Shown here in pieces: positions 1 to 11,503 of a stretch of 64,000 bases of DNA. Both the position numbers and the translations under genes were made by a program. The stretch is taken from the NCBI GenBank assembly GCA_910574455.1, contig CAJSYZ010000005.1:7440001-7504000 (forward strand), given 5' to 3'. Under the pieces are notes generated by a model. It ran no database searches. It saw nothing but the letters and a program-made list of their open reading frames with translations, and was not told the DNA's origin. Source of the DNA: Trichaptum fuscoviolaceum (Eukaryota; Basidiomycota; Agaricomycetes; Hymenochaetales; Trichaptaceae). Position 1 is the stretch's first letter. Every line of letters starts with the position of its first letter.

Positions 1-2025
1 AAGAGAGTTGTTGACCAGGTAATCAGCCCATCCCCTGAGTAGATTGTACTGCAACAGGTTAAGGGCTTGGAAGTCAAAGGACAGTAGTAGATGAAGACCC
101 ACATGTTGGTAGAGCAGAGTAGTGTCCCCGGACCGTTGCGCATGCGCATACGTCATTATTAACATGTTGCCGGTTTCTGCACCTTGGGTTCGCAAGATGA
201 CGATACATTGAGATAGCGAATTACTTACGCTCAATGCCTTCATTATGTTCTTCGTTGTTACCAATTGCCATGGAATAGTTAGTACCTACGAGCGATCGGT
301 CAGCAGCCTTGAACAAACAGGTTTAGCGATCAATTACCAATGTCAATAGCAGCATATGGATTCGGATACAAATTGCTCTCTTGGTACTCCAGGAGTGGCC
401 TCAGCAAATATCCGAGGAGACTAGAGTTGAGATAAAGATATATGGGTGAAGCGGCGTATAGAACGTCAACACAGTTTACTCTGGACAGATTGATAGGTAT
501 CAGGGAACTGAAACGAGAGATTCGAGACATACCCTCCTGAGCCTATACCCCCAGCGCCCCTCATGAAAGCCTTTATATCAGAGGCATTCAAGTTCCCTGC
601 GCTATCCTGTCCGACCGTGATGTCTATAGCACCCATCGCTTGTCGAGTTGTCAGCGCAAGAAGGTCATAGTAGTTGGTTGAGATCTGGCTTCCATCGTGA
701 AGTATCTGGTTATCTAGAGCGATGGCATTGTCTAGAGCGGTTTCGAAGCCATTGAGGACGCCTAGAATCTGCGTAGTGGAGATAAGCGTCTGTTTGCCAC
801 CCAAATGTAAGCTGACGAACCGCGTCATGTATGCCAGAGTAGGCAGACCAATAGTAGGCTCTCCGCTCCTCCAGTTGACCGATAGAGTTTCTGAATTTAA
901 TAACCGGATCCCGAACGACACCAATAGCCCATACAACTGGCTCAGATGTATTCTGAATTATACCTAGGTCCAAGGCAAAGGAGAGGGTATCAAAGAAAGG
1001 ACTGCAATGTGTCAGCGCAAGCAGTATAGCCGATAATCAGAAACCACAAACACTCCGACGGGATGAAACATTGGATCGACTGTATTGTTTAGAACTGATC
1101 CGTTTCCAAACGCACTCCTCAACGGAGTAGCATTTTCAATTTGCCAGGATATCCCGCTCCTCTACTCATCGTCAGTCTATTCGTTTTCCTTTCTCTGTAA
1201 AAAACGTACGTTCAGCATGGCATGATATGCAACTCCATCCATGGGTCGATCGTTAATCTCTTGGAAAGGACTTGGTGCAGTCAATTGAGTTTGGAGATAG
1301 ACTACAGAGTTATCGTCGGTTGCGCTCCAGTTTGATTGCAGGTTGTTATCACCACCCATCCATTCTATTCGCATTCGGCTCAGTGTATATTATTATACTA
1401 TGAGAGAAAGCACAGACCTCCAGTTATATCGCTGTACACTTTGATTGCGTGTGTTGCATTCGACGTAATGGATAGGTAGTAATAAGAGAAGGGCAGTGAT
1501 TGTTGTACAAGATCATTCGGCTAAATGGCAGGTTATCAAAACATGATGAACAGTGTGGAGCAAAATGGCGAGCTGCGTACCGCTACAGGACTAAGGTACG
1601 TCGCATTAACTAACACAGGCCCGGCTTCGAACAGAATGGAAGTACGGGTAGGAGTCATCAAAACAGCCGTTTGATTCGCTATGTTCATTCCAGTGTGAAA
1701 TGAACCCATGATTTGGTACGGTATGCCATCCACTGTGAGAGCAGAGAACCAGCCCAAAGTCTGTGCTCACAGGTCAGTGAATTACGACTTCCGCATCACA
1801 GACGCAATGGATACTCACTGCAAGAGAAGCTGCCCCAATTCTAGGCCAGGAGCTGCTAACAGGCTGTGGCCCGTTGCCTTGAGGGTCCCACGCGTTCACA
1901 TACGGAGTTTTGACAGCCAGAGGAAATGAAGGTGCGTTGAAGGGAGTGGCTGTCCAGTTCACAGGTCCCTTCTGCGCGAAAACGAACGATTCGAAGGCCA
2001 AAAGGAAGAAAATGAGAAGAAGCAT
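1..2025 (-). CDS. Secreted glutaminase, GtaA-like (partial, 3' end outside window)
   Basis: A fungal glutaminase of the GtaA type (DUF5127/DUF4965/DUF1793 architecture) normally hydrolyses L-glutamine to glutamate and ammonia outside the cell. The start at 2025 is chosen because it opens directly with a hydrophobic signal peptide (MLLLIFFLLAFESFVFAQ); no upstream in-frame ATG is needed. Family blocks visible in order are PLAVKTPYVNAW, LGWFSALTVDGIPYQIMG, YLSPVAPNDLVQQSLPFSYY (across an intron), VVYLQTQLT..EINDRPMDG, RVNCVDVLYAASPIYLYL and GNMLIMTYAHAQRSGD, ending at the left edge with WADYLVNNSL. Exon 1 is 1819-2025 (phase 0). At least five more exons follow, separated by short introns. The 3' end, with the rest of the DUF1793 part, is missing because the window ends. 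The family call is confident; substrate specificity was not tested. Confidence 0.88.
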
Positions 2026-3804
2026 CGTGAACACGTTGCGGTTTAGGGGAAGAGTTGTGAAGAAGCCAGTGGCCGCCCGCAACTTAACAGTTTTGCCGAC
2101 CAGACGAATTGAGTAGGTTAATTTTCTCTGACTCAGGCCGAAAGTTCGTCGGTAATCAAATCCATTGTGTAGTCATTGATTGCGAGAGTGATTGGTGCGC
2201 TTCAAGTTCCCATTTGGTCAAATGGGCGTCATGATAGAACGAGTTGATGGCACGGTAGAAACGTATACCCACCGACGTATCACTGCGGAAGCACGATGAT
2301 CATTCTTCATTTGTCGTCCGAGTCGTCCTTCAAGTTCGTCAGAGTCCCCAATACCGGGTCGTTGGCCGAGATATGACTGCATCACCCTCATGAGACCTAG
2401 CTAGCATTTTCCGTTCTTAGTGGCCCTCGATATTCATTGAGATCTCGAGGGATGATCAGCATGTGTTTCCCTATGAGTTTGTCAAACTCTACATATCAAT
2501 GAGTATGGCATCGCTTACTGCCGTGTTAAAGGTGCAACAAGGGTTGCGAAGAATTGGCAGTGCAAGTTCGAGCACAAAATGCTGATGAAACAGGAGAGTA
2601 ACGACACTATATATAGAGCATCAGTTAAGTAGGAAGGTACAGATGACAGTAACACCAACATTGCGATGTAAGCTGTCCTTAACCTTCTGAAATCTGACAG
2701 ACATTGCTTACCGTGATAACTCAGGTAGAGGCACGCCGCTGGCAACTGGCGAGGTACCTGCCAGTGACAGATGTCCAAGGTACACATAAGAATGTTTTAG
2801 TACACAAGAAAGCCTTCGATTGAAACGACAATTGTGATTGTCACTGCACTAAGATGACCATTGCTCCAGGTTAATACCGAGTTCATCCATTTGTAAACAA
2901 TACGTACAGCAAGTAGCATCATAGTAGCGAATACATTGCACAAATTCCGCGTAGTATGGGATGGTAGAGAGATCATGCGAGACCTTTGGCAGCTATAATA
3001 CGAGATTCTAGTTAGAGCATGATGCGGGATAACTTGAAATCAACGACTCGGACTGGCTCGAGTCTGGGTGACCAAATACTAACCGAAATCGGATGTTTGG
3101 CTTCAAGTTCAACTTCCGAGTCGGAACTTTAAACCGCCGTGCCCGGCTTCACACGGCAGGCCCCTACTAGCCTGCTACTACATATTTATGGATCACCACG
3201 AGAGTTGATCTTCGAGTCTTCGACCTTTACAACATGTCTTCTGAGCCTCCCCTTTTTCTATAAACTACTTGATAGGAATGGTGTCTGTAGTCGATAATTG
3301 TTCTCCCGGGAACATCTCTTTACTTAGGCCGAACTTGCAGATCGAGGCAGTGGGCGTGTGTGAGGGACTACACTGGCAAAGCCGTGCTTGCGACATCGAC
3401 AAAGACCTGAAAACATTACTTTACGGATTCCATCGGCTTCCTTGATTTGCCACCCAGACTTCATCCATCATTCAGTGCAGCCCGGTTTTCGACGGAAACT
3501 TCTATACATGCACTCTGATCTCGACCTCCGTGCTCATATTGAAGACGCCGCGACGGTTTGCTCGTAGATAGAACAAATTGGAGGAAAGGGAAATACCTCA
3601 AGCCGACACAATTTCAGCAGGTATCAGGGCTGAAAGCTTACGCGGATGAACAGCAAAGTCCGTTAGCACCATGTTCTTTAGTAAATTTAGTAGTAAATCT
3701 CGACCAGAAGAGACGTTTATGTTTGCCCGAAGTACAGGTCCTTTACAGGCATAGCGTAAAACTGCGTAATACAGCAGTAGATAGATGATCAGAACTTACG
3801 TGTG
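2026..3804. other. Intergenic stretch without a supported gene
   Basis: Between the glutaminase start and the 3' end of the first F-box gene. On the minus strand around 2515-3000 there are short hydrophobic open stretches with possible splice sites, which could be a decayed membrane-protein gene, but no family signature was recognised. At 3102-3124 there is a TTCAAGTTCAACTT run followed by the palindrome-like CCGAGTCGG, a combination that recurs near 19.3 kb. Confidence 0.5.
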
Positions 3805-5493
3805 CTAATCACTGTCCGACATCACCTCGTCATCATGTCTCCGGAATCCTTTCTGCTCTTCCTGCGAAAAGGTGAATTCAATCCTGGATTCGTCGTATGC
3901 CGCTTTCATCTTGATAAGACATTCATGCATTCTGGATCTGTAGATCCGTATCGCATCCCGCAAATCTTGATAACATTCCATCTGCTTCACTTTCGGGACC
4001 TTCAACGTGAATAGTTTCAATTCGGCGTGGAAGGTGGAGTTCGTTATCTCCAAGAGGTCTCCCACACGTTGTATTATAGATGTGAGGTGCGTTGGGTCCT
4101 TAACGTCTCCACAAATTTTAAGGTGAAGTCTTTGTGTTGTTGTGGGAAGATGGGATAATAAGTACGATATGTTCGAGAATGGCGATGCCGTGAAGGCAAA
4201 CGTTTTGAGTCTGGAGCAATAGGGAGCAATCCACGTGAACCATCCATCTGCAACATCGGGAGAATTGATATCAAGGGTAGTAAGGTGCTCGAACAAAGAG
4301 GTGCATTGTCTCGGAGTGAGATCAATGTCGAAGGCCATAAGGACATAGTACGAAACGTTCAGAATACTGAAGGAGTAGAGGTGTGGATCAGATCGCGCTG
4401 AAAGAGCGGATAAAAGATTCGACAGATTCTTCGCATCCGTTGGACCCGAGAAGCCTCCAATGCTTAGACTACGTAAGCGTGCGAAGCTTGCCCTTTTCGA
4501 TGGAGAATCTCCGACCTCGTTAGAGAAGGACGCTCCTCGTATGCTCAGGGATTGTAGATTGTCGGATATATCTTCGTTCTCAATTATGTAGTCGAGATTA
4601 AAAAGTGTAATCGGGGACGAATGAATATCCATCAATTGCAGGATCAGCTCCTCCAGATGTGTCCCATTTCGAATCATCTCCCGAAATGTGAAGTTAGCAC
4701 ATCTCGTCAAGAGCGGTAAGTAGCTTCTGATGTAAATGTGTTTGAGGTTTGGAAGACTGAGAATCAGGAAGTGCAGCGATTTGAATTTCTCCAATAATCC
4801 AAATTCGAGGCCTTCACGTTCTATGTTTGGTCCGATGACACATGAATGATTTAACGCGAGGAATCCCAAGGCGACCGCGGTCGTCCAAGGACCGTAAATG
4901 GTCCTATGTTCCGGTTGTAAGAGAGTATCGACCTTCTCTATATCTTTGCGAATAAATACGATGCGGCCAAGCGTCTGCTGAGCGGGATATGTCCAGGATC
5001 GATGGACCAGACTTAAGTTAGATAAGACATTGTCCTGTGGGATCCTCTCGCAGAACTGACCAGCATCATCCTCTTCCCCGAGGAGAAATGATGAATGTGG
5101 TAATCGCTCGAAGGACCTCTTGATCTCCTCTTGTCGCTCAGCATGAATAGTATCAAGGACCTGGTACAGAACAAATTGAGGGATAACAGTTTGCTCCATG
5201 CGTCCGTCAACATTCAGTGACCTTCCGTGTACGACGGCCATCCTGTCCTGCAATCGGGCCTCCTCCACAATCTGGATAACATCGACAGAGCTCTTAAGCG
5301 TGACTTGCTTAGCCTCGAAGTCCGGATGAGTAACGGTGGAGATGATGAGGTTCATGATGCGGCACGGAACCTCGTAAAACAATTGGAGGCTGGCGAGCAT
5401 CGCATCTGACTTCGACGGGAATTGTACATAGTTGTTTGTTTCCTTGCAGTGCGCACCATTGTTGATGAATGGCTGTGAACGATTTGAAGACAT
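3805..5493 (-). CDS. F-box/leucine-rich-like protein, family A copy 1 (A1)
   Basis: Single-exon 562-residue protein. An F-box-like region can be read in two halves: IPQFVLYQVLDTI (about residues 104-116) and LSLVHRSW (about 160-167), with an unusual insertion between them. Downstream, leucine-rich segments such as ILSLPNLKHIYIRSYLPLL and LQSLSIRGASF suggest LRR-like repeats. F-box/LRR proteins usually serve as substrate receptors of SCF ubiquitin ligases; that role is inferred from the family. The first ~100 residues, including SDAMLASLQLF and EVPCRIMNLIISTV, are almost identical to two other copies in this window (32310-33953 and 42269-43910), while the C-terminal half is much less alike. 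The gene is divergent from B1, 201 bp between start codons. No signal peptide or membrane segment is seen. Confidence 0.75.
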   Translation of the reverse strand: MSSNRSQPFINNGAHCKETNNYVQFPSKSDAMLASLQLFYEVPCRIMNLIISTVTHPDFEAKQVTLKSSVDVIQIVEEARLQDRMAVVHGRSLNVDGRMEQTVIPQFVLYQVLDTIHAERQEEIKRSFERLPHSSFLLGEEDDAGQFCERIPQDNVLSNLSLVHRSWTYPAQQTLGRIVFIRKDIEKVDTLLQPEHRTIYGPWTTAVALGFLALNHSCVIGPNIEREGLEFGLLEKFKSLHFLILSLPNLKHIYIRSYLPLLTRCANFTFREMIRNGTHLEELILQLMDIHSSPITLFNLDYIIENEDISDNLQSLSIRGASFSNEVGDSPSKRASFARLRSLSIGGFSGPTDAKNLSNLLSALSARSDPHLYSFSILNVSYYVLMAFDIDLTPRQCTSLFEHLTTLDINSPDVADGWFTWIAPYCSRLKTFAFTASPFSNISYLLSHLPTTTQRLHLKICGDVKDPTHLTSIIQRVGDLLEITNSTFHAELKLFTLKVPKVKQMECYQDLRDAIRIYRSRMHECLIKMKAAYDESRIEFTFSQEEQKGFRRHDDEVMSDSD

Positions 5494-5694
5494 GCTCGAG
5501 AAATGTGTAGAGAATTAGTGTTGTCCGGACTCCCACTGGCAGAATCAGAGTTCACTGACACGAGCGTGTGAAAATGTTCAGCGGATTAGGGCAGGTCAGT
5601 CCGCAAGTGTAGTATTGAACAATAGTTACCGCTTTCTTTGCAACCACATCACTCCTTTCAACCTTTGAGTCCGTTCTCCCCCTCGCTAACTCTA
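5494..5694. promoter_or_regulatory. Putative bidirectional promoter of the A1/B1 pair
   Basis: Only 201 bp separate the two divergent start codons, so both 5' leaders and promoters must lie here or overlap. Similar spacing occurs at the two other A/B pairs (211 and 181 bp). A pyrimidine-rich tract (about 5626-5690) precedes the B1 start, as is common for fungal transcription starts. No clear TATA box was seen. Confidence 0.5.
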
Positions 5695-7218
5695 ATGGAC
5701 TTATCTTACGAAGCTCTCAGGAGATACGACTTCAGCATTCATGATCCTGTAAAAAAGATCTTAATTCCTGTCAGAAACTCAGTCGAATCTCGCATTGGCC
5801 AATTTGCGTTGTCTCACGGCCTTTCCGCTACTGGGTTCGACCAACTTCTTGAGCTATTGAACGACTCGGAGATCACTGGCAGGATGTCAGAGCTCACTAT
5901 CAAGTCGGGGAAAGACTTTGAACGGATTGTTGCAAATCATACGGAGAAGTTGGAGCGTAGACCCTCGAATTATGCTATGAATTTCCCACTTGTGGTCCTG
6001 GAGTGTGTCATCGATGCCATGCGGCTGGAAATGGGCTCTTTCGTGGCCGCAGTAGCCCTTCACAACCGCCGTACAAGTCCACACCCAGAATACAGGCTAA
6101 AATTTGGCTCCCTTATTTACAACTTACGAAACATGTCGCTTGTTCATCGTTCCTGGGTACCATATGTGCACTCTCTGCTTCATATGCGCTACTGGCGTAC
6201 GAACGAAACTTTGCCGAAGAGACCAAGTCCGCCAGTCGCATCTGCAGTTAGGGAGCTCATGATCAACTACACTTGGGACGAAGATAGAAGCCTGCAATCA
6301 CTGAGCACTTTGCTCGGGAATTTGCCAAACCTACGTTCGCTATCGATTGGGATGACCGACTACGAAGCGGGGAAATATGAGGAAAGCATGCGCCTCGTAA
6401 TTGGGACAATTGGGAAATTGAAGAACCTGGAAGTGCTCTTATTTCCGACATGGGGTGTATGGAGTCCGCCCGAATCAGATGGGTCTCATACAATGGTCAA
6501 CACACCCTATTTATTTGACCTGTGCGAAGCTTTGTCAAATCTGAAGAGATTATCTGTCCTGTGGCTTAGCGACCTTCAATGCTCCAAGGCGGCAGCGGAG
6601 ACCCAGCTCACAGAGAAACTGAAGAATTTGAAGGCACCAAATCTGAAGACGCTCGTCCTAAATATTCCTCCCCGGGCCCTTCCCCTTCCGGGACATTTTC
6701 TCCATTGGATTATCCATTCTCCAGAAAGCCCTTCGCTAGAGAACTTGATAATCTCATCAGACTGTCTTGCCGACAACGTAGACGTGACTACTGCTTGCGG
6801 TAACGGACCTGGCTTATGCAACCTGAAACGCCTTCACCTCACTTCTTGTAGTGGAAGCGTATACGATGTCATTTATCCTTTGGCTCAAGACCTGCAATTC
6901 CTCCAGTTGAGCATTGTCTCAGACGGACTACCAAAGCGCCTTCCGTCACGGCTGAAGGAGCTAATCATTCAGGTCAGAATTAACGACAAGCAGGCGGACA
7001 AGGCAATTGCGTCTTTACTGGAACGGAGCGACACTGCGAGTCTCGAGAAGATTACACTCAAAGGGTTCCAACTCATGACCCCCCGGGCAGGAAACTCAAC
7101 GAAGGACTACAGTCATGTTTCGAGTTTCTGCGGCTCATTGGTAAAACTAAATCGTGGCTTCGTGGAAACGAACATGTGGAATGGTTTCTTTGTCCTTGTG
7201 CGAGCGATTTTGCCGTAG
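5695..7218 (+). CDS. F-box/leucine-rich-like protein, family B copy 1 (B1)
   Basis: Single-exon protein of 507 residues starting MDLSYEALRRYDF. This ATG is chosen because copy 2 starts at the same residue (copy 3 has MNLS at this point) and the upstream in-frame extension is not conserved. The F-box-like region is again split: FPLVVLECVIDAM (about 97-109) and NMSLVHRSW (about 146-154). Leucine-rich segments follow: LGNLPNLRSLSIGMTD, LKRLSVLWLSDLQC, LKAPNLKTLVLNIP. Family B resembles family A in organisation (split F-box, then leucine-rich tail) but the two share little sequence beyond SLVHRSW. It is transcribed divergently from A1. A role as SCF substrate adaptor is inferred from the fold family; no substrate can be named. 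Confidence 0.75.
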   Translation: MDLSYEALRRYDFSIHDPVKKILIPVRNSVESRIGQFALSHGLSATGFDQLLELLNDSEITGRMSELTIKSGKDFERIVANHTEKLERRPSNYAMNFPLVVLECVIDAMRLEMGSFVAAVALHNRRTSPHPEYRLKFGSLIYNLRNMSLVHRSWVPYVHSLLHMRYWRTNETLPKRPSPPVASAVRELMINYTWDEDRSLQSLSTLLGNLPNLRSLSIGMTDYEAGKYEESMRLVIGTIGKLKNLEVLLFPTWGVWSPPESDGSHTMVNTPYLFDLCEALSNLKRLSVLWLSDLQCSKAAAETQLTEKLKNLKAPNLKTLVLNIPPRALPLPGHFLHWIIHSPESPSLENLIISSDCLADNVDVTTACGNGPGLCNLKRLHLTSCSGSVYDVIYPLAQDLQFLQLSIVSDGLPKRLPSRLKELIIQVRINDKQADKAIASLLERSDTASLEKITLKGFQLMTPRAGNSTKDYSHVSSFCGSLVKLNRGFVETNMWNGFFVLVRAILP

Positions 7219-8178
7219 ACTTTGGAATAGTGCAGATATCTTGTATTGTACTGTAGCTCCAAATCTCAGGTCGGCATAATTTGCTGAAGACCGGAAAAAT
7301 GCTTAAATTTTTTGTGAAAGACGCAGTCAAGACATGAAGCTTGTCAAGAGTCTGATGTTTGAGCTTCATATAATGCTTTGTGTAGGCGTGTACTATTATG
7401 TGTGTGAAAGCCAATGTCAGGATGAATTTCTGTCGGACATTTAAATTAATTATAAGGTTCAAGTTCCGCCGACCGGAAGCACCAGTGCCACAGATCTCGC
7501 ACGATCTTCTGCTTCGTCTCACTTGAGGCATTTACAAACCCTGAAAGAACCTTTATTTTGGTTGATCTTATACACCATACAACTCATGTCTGATACTCCT
7601 TGGCGAAGCTATTGCCAGTGAAAATTCTGCTAACCGCGAAACACTGGCAGCAGCATTGCCCCTAGTCTAAGGACGTCGACGAAATTGCCAGTTACAAGTG
7701 TTCTAGTTCGTGAGCAAATTCTCTTCTCTTTATCCTTGTCTTTCGTTGATGGCAGCGTTAAGCATCTTATACGTATCTCAGACCGAGGCTTGCACTTGCA
7801 GTCAAGAAATTTGCATTGCTGAGCTGACTGAAACCAGATATCAGTTTGTCATCAGTTTCACGTAAGAACCGGAGGCTCAATACATACCTTCATTGATCAA
7901 TCAATTCACAGGATGAGCTTTACACCACATCTACTTCCATAGCTGCGATGCAATCGCCTAAATGATGCGAGATCTGGGTACGAACCCAAAAACCATCACA
8001 AATGCTACGGTTAGTTAAACGATCTGTCAGAGCTTACGACATTGCTAAATGTCATACGCTTATTCACCTTGAAGATGTTATTAATCCTGCTTTATGAAAA
8101 ACTATAAAAAGCAACGCAAAATATGCATGGTAGCTTATCTACATGTACCTTCAACCTACCTCTCATTGACATCTGAAA
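7219..8178. other. Intergenic stretch without a supported gene
   Basis: Holds the 3' region of B1 and the promoter of the NAD(P)-binding gene. No conserved coding signal was seen on either strand; the longest open frame (minus strand, about 7073-7531) overlaps the B1 3' end antisense and looks like chance. Confidence 0.45.
8103..8110 (+). promoter_or_regulatory. TATA box of the NmrA/epimerase-like gene
   Basis: TATAAAAA lies 69 bp upstream of the ATG at 8179, a usual position for a fungal core promoter. Confidence 0.55.
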
Positions 8179-9457
8179 ATGTCTACTACCGTACTCTATC
8201 TGGGCGCTACAGGCTATATTGGAGGTAAGTCTCACTCTCCCCTTCACTCATTTCTACGCGAATAACTCGGATCATATCCTTTCTACAAAGGTTCTGTCCT
8301 TGTGTCTCTCATCAAAGAGCATCCGGAGGTAACCTTCAAGGCGCTCGTTCGGTCTGACGCGGACATCCCGCTGGTGGTAGCTACCGGCGCGATCACGACG
8401 AAAGACTCTCTCAAGGATTACGATGCATTATCCGAAAAGGTCGCGCAGGCAGACATCATCTTCAACAGCGCTGATTGTGATGATGTTGCATTGAATGAGG
8501 CGATCTTGAAAGGGTTGAAGAGAAGATTCGATCAAGGCAAGGGAGTTGGAGCTCTTATCCATACGAGTGGCACAGGGAGTTTTATGGACGGAGGAAAAGA
8601 TGGTCGGTATAACCCGGACGCAAGGGTTTGGACAGTGAGTTATTGGCTTCTTTTGGAGCTTCCGGAATTCCTCTAATATACGCACGCACAGGATACTGAA
8701 GAGGATGTCAAACAAATCACTCCTGATTTCCTGCATGGGAAGGTCGATGTTCTGTAAGTCCTACTTGCTATCAGATCTATTGTAGTCCACCAATGTCTCT
8801 TTTCGCAGAATCCTTAAGGCGGGAGAAGAAGGATACGCTAATACTTTCATTATTGCTCCATCGAGCGTTTTTGGAAAGGGTCTTGGTCCAGTCAAGAAAA
8901 TCGGACCTTATCTCGTCGGTGATTACACTCAAAGAGGCTACACCTTTTACATCGGCGAAGGCAGCAATCTCTTCAGTATGGTAAGATATATATATGCCAT
9001 TTTGAGTATCAGCTCGTTATAAACTTACTTCACTATAGATACACATTGAAGACCTCGTCGAACTGTATAAGCTTGTTTTCAAGAGGGCGCTCGAAGCACG
9101 AGGTCGGCCAGTGACAACTAGCTCTTACTCGCGTTACTACTTCGTAACATCAGAGGCCCTACCATGGAAGCGTGTCGCAGATGCTTACGCAAAGGCTCTC
9201 TATGAAAGGGGGAAGATTTCGAAGTCTGAGTCAGTCAGGCTCGCCTTTGAGGAAGCTGGGCCGTATGCATTGTACGTGCTCTATGCCATCTACAAGGACT
9301 CTCTTACTGACTCTTTCTACTTAATAGTGTGTGGTCGGGCAGCATGTACGTGAAATCGGTACAAACGAAGGCTCTTGGCTGGAAACCGAAATTCAAGATC
9401 ACGGACGATGTGCTGGTGGCCGGTTTGGACGAAGGGCTTGCTAATTTGAAATTGTAA
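8179..9457 (+). CDS. NAD(P)-binding Rossmann-fold protein, NmrA/epimerase-like
   Basis: Six exons join cleanly: 8179-8224, 8291-8634, 8692-8753, 8809-8980, 9039-9271, 9328-9457 (987 nt, 328 residues). Every intron has GT..AG ends and is 55-66 nt. The N-terminus MSTTVLYLGATGYIGG carries the dinucleotide-binding motif GATGYIG at residues 9-15, as in extended/atypical short-chain dehydrogenases. Later blocks include IHTSGTGSF, IIAPSSVFGKGLGP and FSMIHIEDLVELY, the last typical of the substrate-side region in NAD-dependent epimerase/NmrA-like proteins. Oxidoreductase, epimerase or redox-sensing activity cannot be told apart here. The canonical YxxxK pair is not obvious, which favours an NmrA-like or atypical SDR. 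A TATA box sits 69 bp upstream. Confidence 0.85.
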
Positions 9458-9896
9458 TTAAAGTGAATTCATGCGAGGTCAAATTGTACTAGACTCGTAA
9501 ATCAGTCGGCAATTTATCTATCTCCCAACCTCTCGATAAATTCGCGACTGGCTTGCGAGTCTAAAATTGTATTGTCAAGGGGGAAACCCATAAATTGAGC
9601 TTCTTAATGACGGTATGTCGATGAACTTGGTCAGTTAGTAAACCCTCCAGTCACCGTGACGGTCAATGTCATTGTATGCAGTAAAGAAGGAGGAAGCATC
9701 AGCCCTACTGAATCACAGTCGTTTTTCTCGTCTCTCAAATTGTGAGTTTATCCATACGTTTACACGTTACTAACATAGTCATAAGATAGTAACTGTCATT
9801 TCTTGCCCAACTCTAGTCCCGCGTATCATGGTTGTGAGCTTCAGAGGTTATGTTACTTCGGAGGGCTGAATGATGAAGAGGGTCGGCCGTCAGATA
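9458..9896. other. Convergent intergenic stretch
   Basis: Separates the 3' ends of the NmrA-like gene (plus) and the DUF6533 gene (minus). Nothing beyond 3' UTR-like AT-rich sequence was seen. If a 32-nt intron at 9897-9928 is real, the DUF6533 gene would instead end at 9853. Confidence 0.45.
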
Positions 9897-11503
9897 CTAT
9901 AGGTAATATATCATTTCGTTTTTCTTACAACTCGTCAAGATTCCAGTATGCTGATCACGGCGGTTTTTGGAGACAAGCATTAGATTGAGTGTGAGACGCG
10001 ATATCATCGTCACTGAAATTCTGTATAACATCGGCTTATTCTTTAGCTGATCGATTCTCAAAATGTGAACTTACATATGAGTAAAGATGGAATTATTGCC
10101 CGTGCTTTGTGCGAAGAAAGTGTTTTGTATCTTCTGTCGCGGAATTATGTCATCATAGATATTTCGAGAACATTATGAAGAACCTTACGCTGACGAAGAT
10201 AGCAAAGTTGACTAGGTTCGTAAGTGCCATGGTTCTGTTAGAAATGAGTCACTGCGCAACCAGAGGGAAAAACCGAGACTTGCCCGAAGTAGAGGATCCC
10301 TATGGACATGAGTTAATACAGTGGAAAACAGCAGGACCATATTCATCAGAAACGTCAAACTTGAAACTCACCGTCACGGACCAATAGCTCAGGCACTGTT
10401 AGAGTTCGGTTCGCCACTTCCAATGTTCTCCCTTCTGGGAATTGTTCCCTCGACAAGTGAAGAGTTGTTACTACTGTTAGAGCAAGTACTGTGGTATCAA
10501 ACGAGGTCGACAAAACAAATGTGATAATGAAAGCTTTAGAAAATATGAGTTCCCAATCAATGATGCTCACAGGAACTGCCTTACGGATTTTTCTGTATGC
10601 ATATTATAAATGCAATATGAGTTTCGGTCCTTAAATAGTGAACAAAGACGTACGACTTTACGAAGCTCGGAATGCAAGAGCGAAAGATTCCCGTCTGAGG
10701 TCCAATCTCAAAGCTAAGCAGGGTACCGAAGACTTTTGTTATTGACCACTAAGGAAAGTTCAGAGAGAAGAATCAATATGAACTAGATGATCAACTCACA
10801 GCAGAAGATAGCACAGTAGTCAAGCCAAACAATGCCATGAACAAAAGCACAAGTTTGTTCTTTCTCGTCATGGCGAAACATCGTAGAGTGAGAAGTGCTG
10901 TCGCAAGATTAGCAAGATGCATGAATTATCGGTGTACACTCACTAGCAACGATAATTTGGCTGACGAGGCTTAAGTAGCCAGGAAAACGAGCGAAATGGC
11001 GGCACCTGAACATCCTGATTGAGGCCGTAGCCTAGGGTGCGATGAAACATATATACGCACATCTGTGTGACAGTGAGTTCGGATGGCTTAAGCATACCGC
11101 AAAGGAATTGGACTGACTGCTATGTCGTCTGGAGGACTAAAGCTGAAGTATAGTATGGGGATGTATCCAAAGAACGCTACGTATCTGTTTACAAGGAATA
11201 AGACACAGACGGGGGATGACTTTCTCCTCCAAACACATTTGATCTCGGCAGGGAATGTCACTAAATGATCATAATACAGGATAGCTGCGAGTGTACCGAG
11301 TAAGCACGCCATTCGTGGGTTTAAGCATTTTTACTCACTGACAGATGCGAGTATATAGAGTTGAAGAAAGTATCTGATAGGGGTGGCCGATGAGCTTACA
11401 GTCTAGTCAACGATTACAGTTGATGAGTGATTACTTACATTTCTTCAGTCGCCTCAGCAACAAATCCTCGTCTTTGTGATTGGTGGAGAGCCGCCGACTC
11501 CAT
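9897..11503 (-). CDS. DUF6533-domain multi-span membrane protein
   Basis: Model (minus strand): exons 11439-11503, 11339-11373, 11098-11284, 10944-11014, 10800-10897, 10654-10748, 10372-10592, 10284-10299, 10189-10234, 10075-10133, 9897-10020, giving 338 residues. Phases agree at all ten junctions and introns are 46-83 nt. The DUF6533 signature is clear: ILYYDHLVTFPAEIKCVWRR near the N-terminus, then LLFLVNRY-like text, LLTLRCFAMTRKNKLVLL, STSFDTTVLALTV, RDGILYFG and MISRLTLNL. This matches the seven-span layout known for these Agaricomycete proteins, whose function is unknown. Two oddities: a 16-nt microexon (10284-10299) and a GC rather than GT donor after it. The start follows MESAALHQ at 11503. 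An alternative last intron of 32 nt would move the stop to 9853; it is judged too short. Confidence 0.8.

Noticed and set aside
2026..2082. Longer N-terminus of the glutaminase
   Set aside because: It would begin with a non-ATG codon and would bury the signal peptide.
5638..5694. Upstream in-frame extension of B1
   Set aside because: No ATG start in the extension, and copies 2 and 3 have unrelated sequence there; the conserved ATG is at 5695.
9897..9928. Possible last intron of the DUF6533 gene
   Set aside because: Only 32 nt, below the size of all other introns here; reading through gives a stop at once.
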